DNA from: Paenibacillus sp. FSL R5-0623
GTDB lineage: Bacteria; Bacillota; Bacilli; Paenibacillales; Paenibacillaceae
Length of the DNA: 64,000 nt
Assembly: GCF_037974265.1 (NCBI RefSeq)
Contig: NZ_CP150233.1
Span: 2,666,001-2,730,000, forward strand
Direction of reading: 5' to 3'
Shown: positions 36,290 through 44,889 of the stretch, piece after piece
Numbering within the stretch: the stretch's first letter is position 1
Layout of the letters: the number at the start of each line of letters is the position of its first letter
Made by a program: the position numbers and the translations under genes
The notes under the pieces: model-generated
The model's input: the letters and a program-made list of their open reading frames with translations, nothing else
What the model was told of the DNA's origin: nothing
Databases searched by the model: none

Positions 36290-37393
36290 ATGAAACAATT
36301 GATCGGAGTTATTAACCTTGACCATGAACTTGAAGAATTGAAGGAATTGACGTACTTTCGCTGCGGAGCCGCGGTGCCTTATGCCGGGCGTTACCGTCTG
36401 ATCGATTTTGTTCTATCTAATATGATGAATGCCGGAATTGAGAGCATAGGGGTATTTGTCCGTCGTAAGTATCGCTCGCTGATGGACCATCTCGGTGACG
36501 GCAAACCTTGGGATTTGGATCGTAAGCATGGGGGCATGTTTATTTTGCCACCAGACTGGAACGATCCAACAGATACATCACAGGGGGACTTGCAGCATTT
36601 CCATAACAATCTGGACTTCTTCCGCAGAGGTGCAGGGCAATATGTAGTGCATGCGGGCAGTCGCCATGTGACCAAAGCAGACCTCCAGGATGTCTACAGG
36701 TATCACATCAGTAAAGGAGCGGACGTTACACTGGTCTGCAAAAAAGTGGAACAGCTGCTGCCTGAGCATGACGCCTGTGTCAAAGTTGATCATGACGGGG
36801 ACGGTAATGTGGTGGACATTCACCAAAGCGCTAATCACCCGAATATATATACAGAAATTTTCATCATGGAAAAGGAATTGTTCCTGCGCCAGGTGCAGCG
36901 CTGCATTGATCATGGCGAGAGCCATTTCTTCCGGGATGTGATTCAAAAAAATCCGGATGGATTGAATATCGCTGCGTATGCATATGATGGCTATCACGCA
37001 GTTATCAATTCCATTGACAGTTATTATCGGAACAGTATGGATCTGCTGAACACAGGGCAATATGAACAACTGTTCAAGGAAGACCCGATCCAGACCAAAA
37101 TTAAATACGAAGCACCTGCCAAATACCTGGATACCGCCGATGTTAAACATTCACTTCTCGCGAATGGCTGCATCGTAGGTGGAGAGGTGGAGGACAGCAT
37201 TCTGTTCCGTGGTGTACAAGTGGCCAAGGGTGCCAAAATCAAAGGTTCCATCATCATGCAGAAATGTTACATTGGTGAGGGGACGGTCCTTGAGAATGTC
37301 ATTCTCGATAAAGACGTGAGGTTGACCGGAGGACAGACGCTGATTGGTGACCCGTCAAATCCATACATTTTAGCGAAAAGTACTATTATCTAA
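36290..37393 (+). CDS. glgD: Glucose-1-phosphate adenylyltransferase, GlgD subunit
   Basis: A 367-residue GlgC homolog in which the nucleotide-binding glycine loop is degenerate (LIGVINLDHELEELK in place of the glycine-rich loop), as expected for the regulatory subunit that stimulates GlgC. It keeps YAGRYRLIDFVLSNMMNAG and the C-terminal beta-helix (DSILFRGVQVAKGAKI). ATG 36290 is preferred; GTG 36281 is too close to the AAAGGA ribosome site. It is translated after glgC in one operon. A 336-base gap with a structured leader separates it from glgP. Confidence 0.93.
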   Translation: MKQLIGVINLDHELEELKELTYFRCGAAVPYAGRYRLIDFVLSNMMNAGIESIGVFVRRKYRSLMDHLGDGKPWDLDRKHGGMFILPPDWNDPTDTSQGDLQHFHNNLDFFRRGAGQYVVHAGSRHVTKADLQDVYRYHISKGADVTLVCKKVEQLLPEHDACVKVDHDGDGNVVDIHQSANHPNIYTEIFIMEKELFLRQVQRCIDHGESHFFRDVIQKNPDGLNIAAYAYDGYHAVINSIDSYYRNSMDLLNTGQYEQLFKEDPIQTKIKYEAPAKYLDTADVKHSLLANGCIVGGEVEDSILFRGVQVAKGAKIKGSIIMQKCYIGEGTVLENVILDKDVRLTGGQTLIGDPSNPYILAKSTII

Positions 37394-37437
37394 TACCCGC
37401 ACGTAACCGATATCTTCTATAAATATATATAAAATAA

Positions 37438-37710
37438 AAATCCTGTAGGATGGATTTAAGGTTCATACACTTTCGACGCATGAATTGCATCTTCGAAAGT
37501 TCTCACCAGCATGCAAACGTAGTGTAGGGGACGAAATCGATTCTGAAGAAGCGTAGCGTTCGCCTTTGTCTCCAAATTTCAACCTTTTCAAAGTTTAATC
37601 AAGAAAATTTGGAGACAACAGCGATCATAAGAACGATTCGTAACCGTAACGGCCACTTTGCACAATGTTGAGCAACTGAGTGTATGAACCGCCACCATCC
37701 TGCAGGATTT
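37438..37710 (+). repeat. Long-range inverted repeat enclosing the glgP leader
   Basis: The left arms 37438-37453 and 37460-37471 pair with 37695-37710 and 37679-37690: AAATCCTGTAGGATGG with CCATCCTGCAGGATTT, and GGTTCATACACT with AGTGTATGAACC. That is 28 base pairs with one wobble and a small internal loop, enclosing about 207 bases. The right arm ends four bases before the GGGAGG ribosome site of glgP. Confidence 0.8.
37531..37641 (+). promoter_or_regulatory. Structured leader element A (upstream of glgP)
   Basis: The outer helix pairs 37531-37544 (ACGAAATCGATTCT) with 37630-37641 (AGAACGATTCGT), leaving two bulged A. Inside are block 1, GAAGCGTAGCGTTCGCCT (37548-37565); a 12-pair stem GTCTCCAAATTT/AAATTTGGAGAC (37568-37579 with 37605-37616); and block 2, ACAACAGCGATC (37615-37626). 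The same order recurs in element B at 41956-42104 with different helix sequences. I read it as a conserved cis-acting RNA, probably acting on glgP. It is not a riboswitch class I recognise, and no intrinsic terminator lies between it and the gene. Confidence 0.6.
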
Positions 37711-37729
37711 CCCTGGGAGGAACCTACTT

Positions 37730-40162
37730 TTGTTTGACAACAAGGAAACGTTCAAGAGTATATTTACACGGAATCTGGTCAGCAAATTGGGCAAACCGAT
37801 TGAAGAAGCAACAGAGGAAGACGTATACCACGTACTGGGAAGCATGATTCGTGAATATGCAGGCCAGGATTGGGCAGCGTCGAATCAGGGGTTCAAGCAG
37901 CGCCAGGATAAACAGGTCTATTACTTCTCGCTGGAATTCCTGATTGGACGTCTGCTCGGCAACAATCTGTTGAATGTGAATGAATTGGAATTGGTGCGTG
38001 ACAGTTTAGCTGAGCTGGGCTTCTCCTTGGAAGAGATAGAAGAACAGGAGGCGGATGCAGGACTCGGTAATGGAGGTCTAGGACGACTCGCTGCTTGTTT
38101 CCTGGATTCACTCGCATCACTACGATATGCAGGACATGGTTGCGGGATTCGATATAAATACGGGTTGTTTGAGCAAAAAATCATCAATGGTAATCAGGTA
38201 GAGTTACCCGACAATTGGCTGGATAAGGGCAATGAATGGGAAGTCCGCCGTCCAGACAAAAAGGTGGAAGTACAGTTCTGGGGCCGAGTAGAAGCTCATG
38301 AGCAGGATGGAGATTATCAGTTTGTTACAAAAGATGCCGAATCGGTTGTCGCCATACCCTATGACGTGCCTGTCATCGGTTATGGTCAAACCCATGTGAA
38401 TACATTGCGTCTATGGAGTGCCGAGCCAAAGCGCGAGACTTCACTCGACACCCCTTCGAACTACTACGGTTATCTGGATTATAGCCGATCGGTTGAATCA
38501 ATCTCGGAATTCCTGTATCCGGATGACTCTCAGTATGAAGGAAAGCTACTGCGATTGAAGCAACAATACTTCATGTGCTCAGCAGGTGTACAGAGCGCCT
38601 TGCGTACGTTCAACAAGCTGGAGCTACCGTATGATCGTTTGCCTGATAAAGTGGCCTTCCACATTAATGACACGCATCCAACCTTGGTTATTCCAGAACT
38701 GATGCGCATCCTGATTGATGTGAAGGGTTACGGCTGGGATGAAGCATGGGATATCACAACCCGTACTGTATCGTATACCAATCATACAACGCTTAGTGAG
38801 GCTCTTGAGAAATGGCCTGTATCCATGATCAGCAGGCTACTGCCACGAATCTACATGATCATTGAAGAGATCAACAAACGCTTCTGTGGCATGCTGCTGG
38901 ACCGGTATCCGGGAGATCAGGATCGTATAGGGCATTTGGCGATTGTTGCAAATGATCAGGTACGGATGGCACATTTGGCGATTGTAGGCAGTCATAGCGT
39001 GAATGGTGTTGCTGCTCTGCACACCGAGATTTTGAAAGAGCGCGAGATGGCTCCGTTCTATGAACTGTATCCAGAGCGTTTCAATAACAAAACCAATGGT
39101 ATCACCCATCGCCGCTGGTTGATGCATGCCAATCCGAAACTGTCGGATCTCATCACGGATACAATCGGTAACGAATGGATAACAGAGCCGGGCAAGCTGG
39201 ACCAGTTGGCTGGTTTTGCGGATAATACATCATTCCAGGAGCAGTTCCGTTCAATTAAGCGGGATAACAAAGAGCGGCTTGCTGCGTATATTCTGGATCA
39301 TACGGGGACAGCAGTGAATCCGGATTCCATCTTTGATGTACAGGTGAAGAGACTACACGGGTACAAACGTCAACTGTTGAACATTCTGCATGTTATGCAT
39401 CTGTATAACCGGCTTAAGAATGATGCTTCGTTTGATATGGTACCACGTACGTTCATCTTTGGTGCCAAGGCAGCGCCGAGTTATTATTTTGCCAAGAAAA
39501 TTATCAAGTTGATCAACACCGTGGCTGACACAGTGAATCGGGATGCGGCCGTGAATGACCGCTTGAAGGTATTTTTCCTCGAAAATTATTCCGTCTCTCT
39601 CGCAGAGAAGATCATTCCCGCTGCGGATGTTAGTGAACAGATCTCAACCGCAGGTAAGGAAGCTTCCGGTACGGGCAACATGAAGTTTATGATGAACGGT
39701 GCTTTAACGATTGGCACGATGGATGGAGCCAACGTGGAGATGGCGGAGCAGGTTGGGGAAGAAAATATGTTCATCTACGGTTTGCGTGCAGACGAAGTGC
39801 TTGAGTATTATCGTTCGGGCAGCTATCGTCCGAATGAGATTGTGCATCACGATGAACGCATTCGCGAGGTTGTGGAGCAATTAGTGCATCCAGGTGCATT
39901 CTGTTATCGTGACGGGGAGTTCTGGGATATTTATGACTCCTTGCTGGCCCATGGTGACGAATACTTTGTATTGCGTGATTTTGCTGCTTATGCTGACGCG
40001 CATGCTGCGATTGACCAGGCGTATCGGGATATTCCGGGCTGGACCCGGAAAGCGATATTAAACACGGCTCATTCCGGCATATTCTCCAGTGATCGTACCA
40101 TTAGTGAGTATGCGACAGATATCTGGGGTATTCACCCCGTGTCCGGGAACTGGAAAGGTTAA
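37730..40162 (+). CDS. glgP: Glycogen phosphorylase
   Basis: An 810-residue pyridoxal-phosphate enzyme that releases glucose 1-phosphate from the non-reducing ends of glycogen. The PLP site is EASGTGNMKFMMNGALTIG, with the active-site segment TIGTMDGANVEM; the N-terminal part has YYFSLEFLIGRLLGNN and GLGNGGLGRLAACF. Length matches bacterial GlgP. The start is TTG 37730, nine bases after GGGAGG; no ATG fits. A long structured leader precedes it and a large nested hairpin follows. Together with glgC and glgD it allows both synthesis of the precursor and breakdown of the polymer, but glgA and glgB are not nearby. Confidence 0.96.
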   Translation: MFDNKETFKSIFTRNLVSKLGKPIEEATEEDVYHVLGSMIREYAGQDWAASNQGFKQRQDKQVYYFSLEFLIGRLLGNNLLNVNELELVRDSLAELGFSLEEIEEQEADAGLGNGGLGRLAACFLDSLASLRYAGHGCGIRYKYGLFEQKIINGNQVELPDNWLDKGNEWEVRRPDKKVEVQFWGRVEAHEQDGDYQFVTKDAESVVAIPYDVPVIGYGQTHVNTLRLWSAEPKRETSLDTPSNYYGYLDYSRSVESISEFLYPDDSQYEGKLLRLKQQYFMCSAGVQSALRTFNKLELPYDRLPDKVAFHINDTHPTLVIPELMRILIDVKGYGWDEAWDITTRTVSYTNHTTLSEALEKWPVSMISRLLPRIYMIIEEINKRFCGMLLDRYPGDQDRIGHLAIVANDQVRMAHLAIVGSHSVNGVAALHTEILKEREMAPFYELYPERFNNKTNGITHRRWLMHANPKLSDLITDTIGNEWITEPGKLDQLAGFADNTSFQEQFRSIKRDNKERLAAYILDHTGTAVNPDSIFDVQVKRLHGYKRQLLNILHVMHLYNRLKNDASFDMVPRTFIFGAKAAPSYYFAKKIIKLINTVADTVNRDAAVNDRLKVFFLENYSVSLAEKIIPAADVSEQISTAGKEASGTGNMKFMMNGALTIGTMDGANVEMAEQVGEENMFIYGLRADEVLEYYRSGSYRPNEIVHHDERIREVVEQLVHPGAFCYRDGEFWDIYDSLLAHGDEYFVLRDFAAYADAHAAIDQAYRDIPGWTRKAILNTAHSGIFSSDRTISEYATDIWGIHPVSGNWKG

Positions 40163-40185
40163 GAATAGATTGTTAAACAAACAAG

Positions 40186-40264
40186 TCCCCTTGTTCACAA
40201 GAGCCATCTCTACTGGTAAATTAACCAGCGTAGAGAGTATCTCCTTGTAGAACAAGGGGATTTT
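40186..40264 (+). terminator. Large nested terminator after glgP
   Basis: TCCCCTTGTTC pairs with GAACAAGGGGA, followed by TTTT. A second stem inside pairs CTCTACTGGT with ACCAGCGTAGAG (one extra base), making an unusually long (~75-base) compound hairpin. Confidence 0.8.
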
Positions 40265-40426
40265 GGCATAGAGTGTATCATAGTGTCATTCAGCATGAAG
40301 AGAACCGCAACTCGCGTATCTTTCATCATACAAGTTCGCACACAAAATCAAAAAAAAGATCTGGATCTCAGTCATACTACATAAGAAATTGTTTGATATT
40401 TTGAATTAGATAGGGGAGCCGTCACT

Positions 40427-41296
40427 ATGGATCATTACACAAGAATTCAGCTTGCTATTGAGTATTTGGAACAGCATTTGCAAGATGATTTTAATATCAG
40501 AGAGACGTCCGCTGCTGCGAGCTTTTCGGCGTTTCATTTTCAGCGTTTATTTCAGGCGATCACGGGATTCACGGTACTGGAGTACGTGCGCAGACGCAGA
40601 TTAACGGAAGCTGTAGGGATGCTGCGGGGCACATCGGAAGGCATATTGGACATTGCGATGAGCTTTGGCTATCAATCTCAAGAGGCATTTACCCGTGCAT
40701 TTTCAGCCTACTTTGGAATGACACCGGCGAAGCTGCGTAAGCTGGAAGTGGATCAGTTGTCTCTTCTGAAGATGCAACAGAGCATTGATTTTAACGATTA
40801 TCGAACTTCGCTTGGTGGAACTTTCCACATGAACACACCCCGTCTGGTCACACGGGAGCCGAACTGGATTGTCGGCTATGAATATAAGACCAACCTGAAT
40901 GACAATCAGCATTATGTTGAAATACCCGGATTTTATCACGATTTTGGCATGGAACAGAAATTCATGGCGATCCCAGAGAGGACACGCCCTGATATGGCTT
41001 ATGGTGTGGCCTGTCATTTTGAAGAGGATGGAGCATTTTCTTTTATTGTGGGTGAAGAAAGCAGTGGAGCATCGCAGGTACTTGAACCCGGTTTTACTTC
41101 GATTGAAATTCCGGGCGGCTTGTATGCAGAGTTCACCGTGGAAGGCTCCGGGCAGGATATTCGGAAAATGATCTATGGCAGCTGGTTGCCGCAGTCTAAC
41201 TATGAACGGAGGGAAGGACCAGACTTTGAAGTGACGGATGTCTGGAAATCGACCCCTGAACAACTGGACATGAAGATCTATATCCCGTTAAAATAG
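40427..41296 (+). CDS. AraC regulator with GyrI-like effector domain
   Basis: A 289-residue regulator. The AraC DNA-binding domain is N-terminal (FNIRETSAAASFSAFHFQRLF and ILDIAMSFGYQSQEAFTRAF). It is joined to a C-terminal GyrI-like/Rob-type domain (from about residue 125), which binds hydrophobic or drug-like small molecules. GGGGAG precedes the ATG. It lies between glgP and the VanZ-like gene, 40 bases before the latter. Targets are unknown; regulators of this layout often control efflux or detoxification genes rather than sugar genes. Confidence 0.92.
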   Translation: MDHYTRIQLAIEYLEQHLQDDFNIRETSAAASFSAFHFQRLFQAITGFTVLEYVRRRRLTEAVGMLRGTSEGILDIAMSFGYQSQEAFTRAFSAYFGMTPAKLRKLEVDQLSLLKMQQSIDFNDYRTSLGGTFHMNTPRLVTREPNWIVGYEYKTNLNDNQHYVEIPGFYHDFGMEQKFMAIPERTRPDMAYGVACHFEEDGAFSFIVGEESSGASQVLEPGFTSIEIPGGLYAEFTVEGSGQDIRKMIYGSWLPQSNYERREGPDFEVTDVWKSTPEQLDMKIYIPLK

Positions 41297-41337
41297 ACCT
41301 TACCGCTTCGCGGAAAACAAGGTCGGAGGACGGATGA

Positions 41338-41796
41338 ATGAGCGAAAAGTCGTGGCTCCACTCCAAGTGGATGCTGACCATTGTTGCTTGCATGGCAGTG
41401 CTGTACCTACTGATTATGGGCATTTTACTGTTTGTCAGTGGACGAACACCTAGCATGTATTATCAATATAATCTCGTACCCTTCGAGACGATTCGTCCAC
41501 TTCTTATGGAGAGGGAGAGGTACAATACAGATACCTGGGTCAAAAACCTGTTTGGCAATATCGTATTGTTCATTCCGCTGGGTATCTGGATTCCATGGTT
41601 GTTTCGGTGGTGTCGTTCGTTCCTGACTTTTACATCTACAGTTGTTTTGCTTCTGCTGGGTGTTGAGGTCACACAATTGATTACACGTGTAGGTTCGTTT
41701 GATGTGGATGACATTATTCTGAACACGATTGGTGCCTGGATAGGTTACGCTGGATTTAAGTTAGTCTTATATTCACAAAAAAGGACTCGGAATTGA
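41338..41796 (+). CDS. VanZ-like family membrane protein
   Basis: A 152-residue integral membrane protein with about four transmembrane segments (MLTIVACMAVLYLLIMGIL first). VanZ-family signatures are NLVPFETI, NLFGNIVLFIPLGIWIP and the GSFDVDDIILNTIGAWIGY motif. VanZ itself gives low-level teicoplanin tolerance, but most family members have unknown roles, so resistance should not be inferred. CGGAGGA precedes the ATG. A short hairpin (CCGC-TTC-GCGG) lies just upstream. Confidence 0.88.
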   Translation: MSEKSWLHSKWMLTIVACMAVLYLLIMGILLFVSGRTPSMYYQYNLVPFETIRPLLMERERYNTDTWVKNLFGNIVLFIPLGIWIPWLFRWCRSFLTFTSTVVLLLLGVEVTQLITRVGSFDVDDIILNTIGAWIGYAGFKLVLYSQKRTRN

Positions 41797-41829
41797 ACCG
41801 CAGATCGCGGTCCATGACCGGGTCTTTTT
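41777..41829 (+). terminator. Terminator after the VanZ-like gene
   Basis: AAAAAAGGACTCGG pairs with CCGGGTCTTTTT (one G-U), with an inner ACCGC/GCGGT stem. Confidence 0.85.
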
Positions 41830-41955
41830 GCATAAGAACCCTTTCAAATGTTTACAAGGGAATCATTTCGGATAAAACATATTAACGGCTTATTTATATC
41901 GTGAGCAGAGATTATATATAAATTTAACAACTAAACATTTACATGAAACGGAGAG

Positions 41956-42104
41956 GACAGAAATAACCTGAGGAAGCGAAAGCGTTCGCCTAAAAGCTTT
42001 CTGAAAGAAAGCTGCATCGGAAGCATAAGCTATCACCGGATTTCCCCCTTATAAGGGGAATTCATAAAATCTGGGGATAACAGCGATCGGAAGGTTGTTC
42101 TGTC
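41956..42104 (+). promoter_or_regulatory. Structured leader element B (upstream of the GH13 gene)
   Basis: The outer helix pairs 41956-41969 (GACAGAAATAACCT) with 42092-42104 (AGGTTGTTCTGTC), with one bulged A and one G-U. Inside are block 1, GAAGCGAAAGCGTTCGCCT (41973-41991); hairpin AGCTTTC/GAAAGCT; a stem CCGGATTT/AAATCTGG (42036-42043 with 42067-42074) holding CCCCTTATAAGGGG; and block 2, ATAACAGCGATC (42077-42088). Blocks and order match element A, while the helix arms differ in sequence but still pair. The remaining gap (41830-42168) is AT-rich with no gene; a TATAAA at 41917 may be a -10 box. Confidence 0.6.
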
Positions 42105-42168
42105 ATCGGAGTGTCTAGTGTAAATATTCTTTAGTTCAATTTATATAGTACACAAAGATGAGAGCGAG

Positions 42169-43860
42169 GTGGGCGATATCGTTTGGTGGAAAGAGAGTGT
42201 GGTATACCAGATTTACCCGAGCAGCTTTAAAGATTCGGACGGGGATGGATATGGCGACTTGCAGGGAATCTATGAGAAGCTCGATTATTTGGAGAATTTG
42301 GGCGTGGATGTGATCTGGCTCTGTCCCATTTACGATTCACCAGGACATGATAACGGATATGATATCCGGGATTACTACGGCATTTTACGTAAGTATGGCA
42401 CGATGGAGGATTTTGATCGATTATTGGCAGAGGCACACAAGCGTGGTCTCAAGATCATGATGGACCTGGTGCTGAATCATACGTCAGATGAACATGCGTG
42501 GTTTGCTGAATCGCGTTCATCAAAGGTGAATCCGAAGCGGGATTATTATATTTGGCGTTCAGGCAAAAATGGGCAGGTGCCGAATAATTGGGAGTCCTAT
42601 TTTGGGGGTTCGGTGTGGAAGCATGATCCGGAGACAAATGAATATTATCTGCATCTGTATTCGGAACAGCAACCGGATCTCAACTGGAACAATGCACAGA
42701 TGGCAGAAGAGATGTATGAGATGGTGCATTGGTGGCTGGAAAAAGGGGTCGACGGATTCCGTTTCGATGCAGTAGCGCATATCGCCAAGGCAGAGGGTCT
42801 GCCAAGTGCCCACAATCCGGATAATCTGCCGGTGGTTCCAGCGTATCAGCTCTTTTCCAACTTGGAACAGGTACATTCCATCCTGAAGAAACTGAATAAC
42901 ATGATCCTCAAACCTTATGGACCCATGACAGTTGGCGAGACTTCAGGACTTGGGCCTGAGCAGGCCTTGGCTTATGTGGGGACGGATCGTGATGAGCTTA
43001 ATATGGTATTCCAGTTTGAGCATATGTTTATCGATGCTAAATCCTCCGGAATTGGTAAGTGGAACTATAAGGAATGGAAATTGACAGATCTCAAAGAAAT
43101 CATGAGCCGGTGGCAAACGGTTTTGCATGGTAGAGGCTGGAACGCCAATTATATGGGCAACCATGATCAGCCACGTCCGGTTTCCCGTTTTGGTGATGAT
43201 GGTAAATATCGGGTGCGTTCTGCTCAGATGCTGGCGACATGGATGCTTACACTCGAAGGGACCCCCTACATCTATCAGGGAGAAGAGATCGGCATGACCA
43301 ATGTCGCTTTCCCGGATATCGAACAATACCGGGACATCGAGACGAAAAATTATTACAATCATTACATTGGTCAAGGTAAGTCGAAGCATGAAGTCATGCA
43401 GGCGATCTGGCTGAAGAGTCGCGATAATGCCCGCACGCCGATGCAATGGGATGAGACGGGACACGCAGGGTTTACTCAAGGGCAGCCGTGGATTCAGGTG
43501 AATGATAATTATCCTGAGATTAATGTGGCTGATGCCGAAAGTGATCCGCAATCCATTTTGCATTATTACCGTAAGTTAATTGCCCTTCGCAAACAGCATA
43601 AAGTGCTTATCTATGGCGCGTATGAACTGTTACTGCCGGATGATCCGGATATCTATACCTATACACGAACACTGGATGATGAGCAGATGCTGGTCATTCT
43701 GAATTTCCGTGGGCATGAACCGGAGATGCACTGGCCGGAAGGCTGGGATTCCGAGCATGCCAAGCTGATCATCAGCAATGTAAGCAGACGTTATTCTACC
43801 GATGAAGGCGCGATTCAGCTTCAGCCGTATGAAGCAAGGGTATATCGTAAGCAGCGGTGA
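42169..43860 (+). CDS. GH13 alpha-glucosidase
   Basis: A 563-residue cytoplasmic glycoside hydrolase of family 13, oligo-1,6-glucosidase/alpha-glucosidase group. Conserved regions are DLVLNHTSDEH, GFRFDAVAHI (nucleophile Asp), VGET (acid/base Glu) and NHDQPR. No signal peptide is present, so it acts on imported or internally released maltose, isomaltose or maltodextrins. Region II reads DAVAHI rather than the DVINLI of the trehalose-6-phosphate hydrolase at 46620, so the two differ in specificity. The start is GTG 42169 with only a weak GAG-rich ribosome site; no in-frame ATG is suitable. It is preceded by structured leader element B. Confidence 0.92.
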   Translation: MGDIVWWKESVVYQIYPSSFKDSDGDGYGDLQGIYEKLDYLENLGVDVIWLCPIYDSPGHDNGYDIRDYYGILRKYGTMEDFDRLLAEAHKRGLKIMMDLVLNHTSDEHAWFAESRSSKVNPKRDYYIWRSGKNGQVPNNWESYFGGSVWKHDPETNEYYLHLYSEQQPDLNWNNAQMAEEMYEMVHWWLEKGVDGFRFDAVAHIAKAEGLPSAHNPDNLPVVPAYQLFSNLEQVHSILKKLNNMILKPYGPMTVGETSGLGPEQALAYVGTDRDELNMVFQFEHMFIDAKSSGIGKWNYKEWKLTDLKEIMSRWQTVLHGRGWNANYMGNHDQPRPVSRFGDDGKYRVRSAQMLATWMLTLEGTPYIYQGEEIGMTNVAFPDIEQYRDIETKNYYNHYIGQGKSKHEVMQAIWLKSRDNARTPMQWDETGHAGFTQGQPWIQVNDNYPEINVADAESDPQSILHYYRKLIALRKQHKVLIYGAYELLLPDDPDIYTYTRTLDDEQMLVILNFRGHEPEMHWPEGWDSEHAKLIISNVSRRYSTDEGAIQLQPYEARVYRKQR

Positions 43861-43958
43861 GACGGAGGCTAGCGTAATTTTGCGTTGGTGAAGAGCTATG
43901 ATTTATAATAAATAGTGGTTTTCAAAATAATCAAAACATATGTCGGGAGGAACCCAAC

Positions 43959-44651
43959 TTGTTGAATATTACGTACCATGGTCACTCCAGTGTACAGCTG
44001 GGCACAGAAGAAAAGTCTCTGATCATTGATCCCTTCCTGCGTGGCAACGAGCTTGCCGTCACGAAGCCTGAAGATATTAAGACAGATGTTGTGTTGCTGA
44101 CACATGCACATATGGATCACATCCTCGATGCTGAACCGATTGCCAAAGCAAATAACGCCAAAGTTGTGGCTATTGTGGAATTGGCTACATATATGTCTTG
44201 GAAAGGTCTGGATACACTCGGTATGAACATGGGCGGAACGGTAGATCTTGATTTTGCTCAAGCCAAAATGATTCAGGCGTTCCATACTTCGGGGATTGTG
44301 CTCGAAGAAGAACAACGGATCATGTATGCAGGGTTGCCTGCTGGATATATCATTAATATTGGTGGTAAAACGATTTTGCATGCCGGAGATACAAGTCTCT
44401 TCGGGGATATGAAAATGATCGGTGATCGTCATGATATTGATGTAGCCTTCTTGCCTATTGGTGGACATTTCACTATGGGACCTGAGGATGCGCTGCAAGC
44501 GGCCGAATGGTTTAATGCCAAACTGACCATTCCGGTTCATTATGATACGTTCCCGGTCATTCGTCAGGATGCGGAACACTTCGTGCAACAACTGGCTGCA
44601 AAAGGATTGGAAGGACGTGTGTTGGCCCCGGGAGAATCTATTACCCTGTGA
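43959..44651 (+). CDS. UPF0173 metallo-beta-lactamase-fold hydrolase
   Basis: A 230-residue metal-dependent hydrolase of the UPF0173 (YtkL-like) group. Motifs are YHGHSSVQLG, the metal site THAHMDHI, HAGDTSLFGDM and VHYDTFP near the end. It begins at TTG 43959, eight bases after GGGAGG; a second TTG follows directly. The substrate is unknown for the family. A strong terminator follows. Confidence 0.93.
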   Translation: MLNITYHGHSSVQLGTEEKSLIIDPFLRGNELAVTKPEDIKTDVVLLTHAHMDHILDAEPIAKANNAKVVAIVELATYMSWKGLDTLGMNMGGTVDLDFAQAKMIQAFHTSGIVLEEEQRIMYAGLPAGYIINIGGKTILHAGDTSLFGDMKMIGDRHDIDVAFLPIGGHFTMGPEDALQAAEWFNAKLTIPVHYDTFPVIRQDAEHFVQQLAAKGLEGRVLAPGESITL

Positions 44652-44693
44652 TGCACATTTAACCCCTGTTCAATAATAAATGGATTTATGGAT

Positions 44694-44742
44694 AAAGACG
44701 AATATCACGTCAAGATAACTGACGCGGTATTCGTCTTTTTTC
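44694..44742 (+). terminator. Terminator after the UPF0173 gene
   Basis: AAAGACGAATA pairs with TATTCGTCTTTTTT, with an inner CGTCA/TGACG pairing. Confidence 0.9.
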
Positions 44743-44889
44743 GGTTTTAGGTTCAATTTTCACCAATAAAGTTGGTACAAATGACAAAAACGTTGAAATT
44801 CCATTGTTGAACTCCCTTTTAGAATGATATAAAAAGTTACACGGAAACCAAACGGAAATCCGAATTGACCGCAAACAGGGGGAGCGTTC

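Noticed and set aside
36578..37150. 190-codon minus-strand frame inside glgD
   Set aside because: Antisense shadow of a conserved gene with no start signal.
37438..37729. T-box or known sugar riboswitch in the glgP leader
   Set aside because: No T-box AGGGTGGNACCGCG motif and no terminator/antiterminator pair are present; the conserved blocks do not fit any class I know.
41338..41796. Glycopeptide resistance through VanZ
   Set aside because: No vanA/vanH/vanX genes are nearby, and chromosomal VanZ-like proteins are common and mostly of unknown function.
41973..41991. CcpA (cre) site in the GCGAAAGCGTTCGC segment before the GH13 gene
   Set aside because: It lacks the flanking TG and CA of the cre consensus, and the segment recurs in the glgP leader as part of an RNA-like element.
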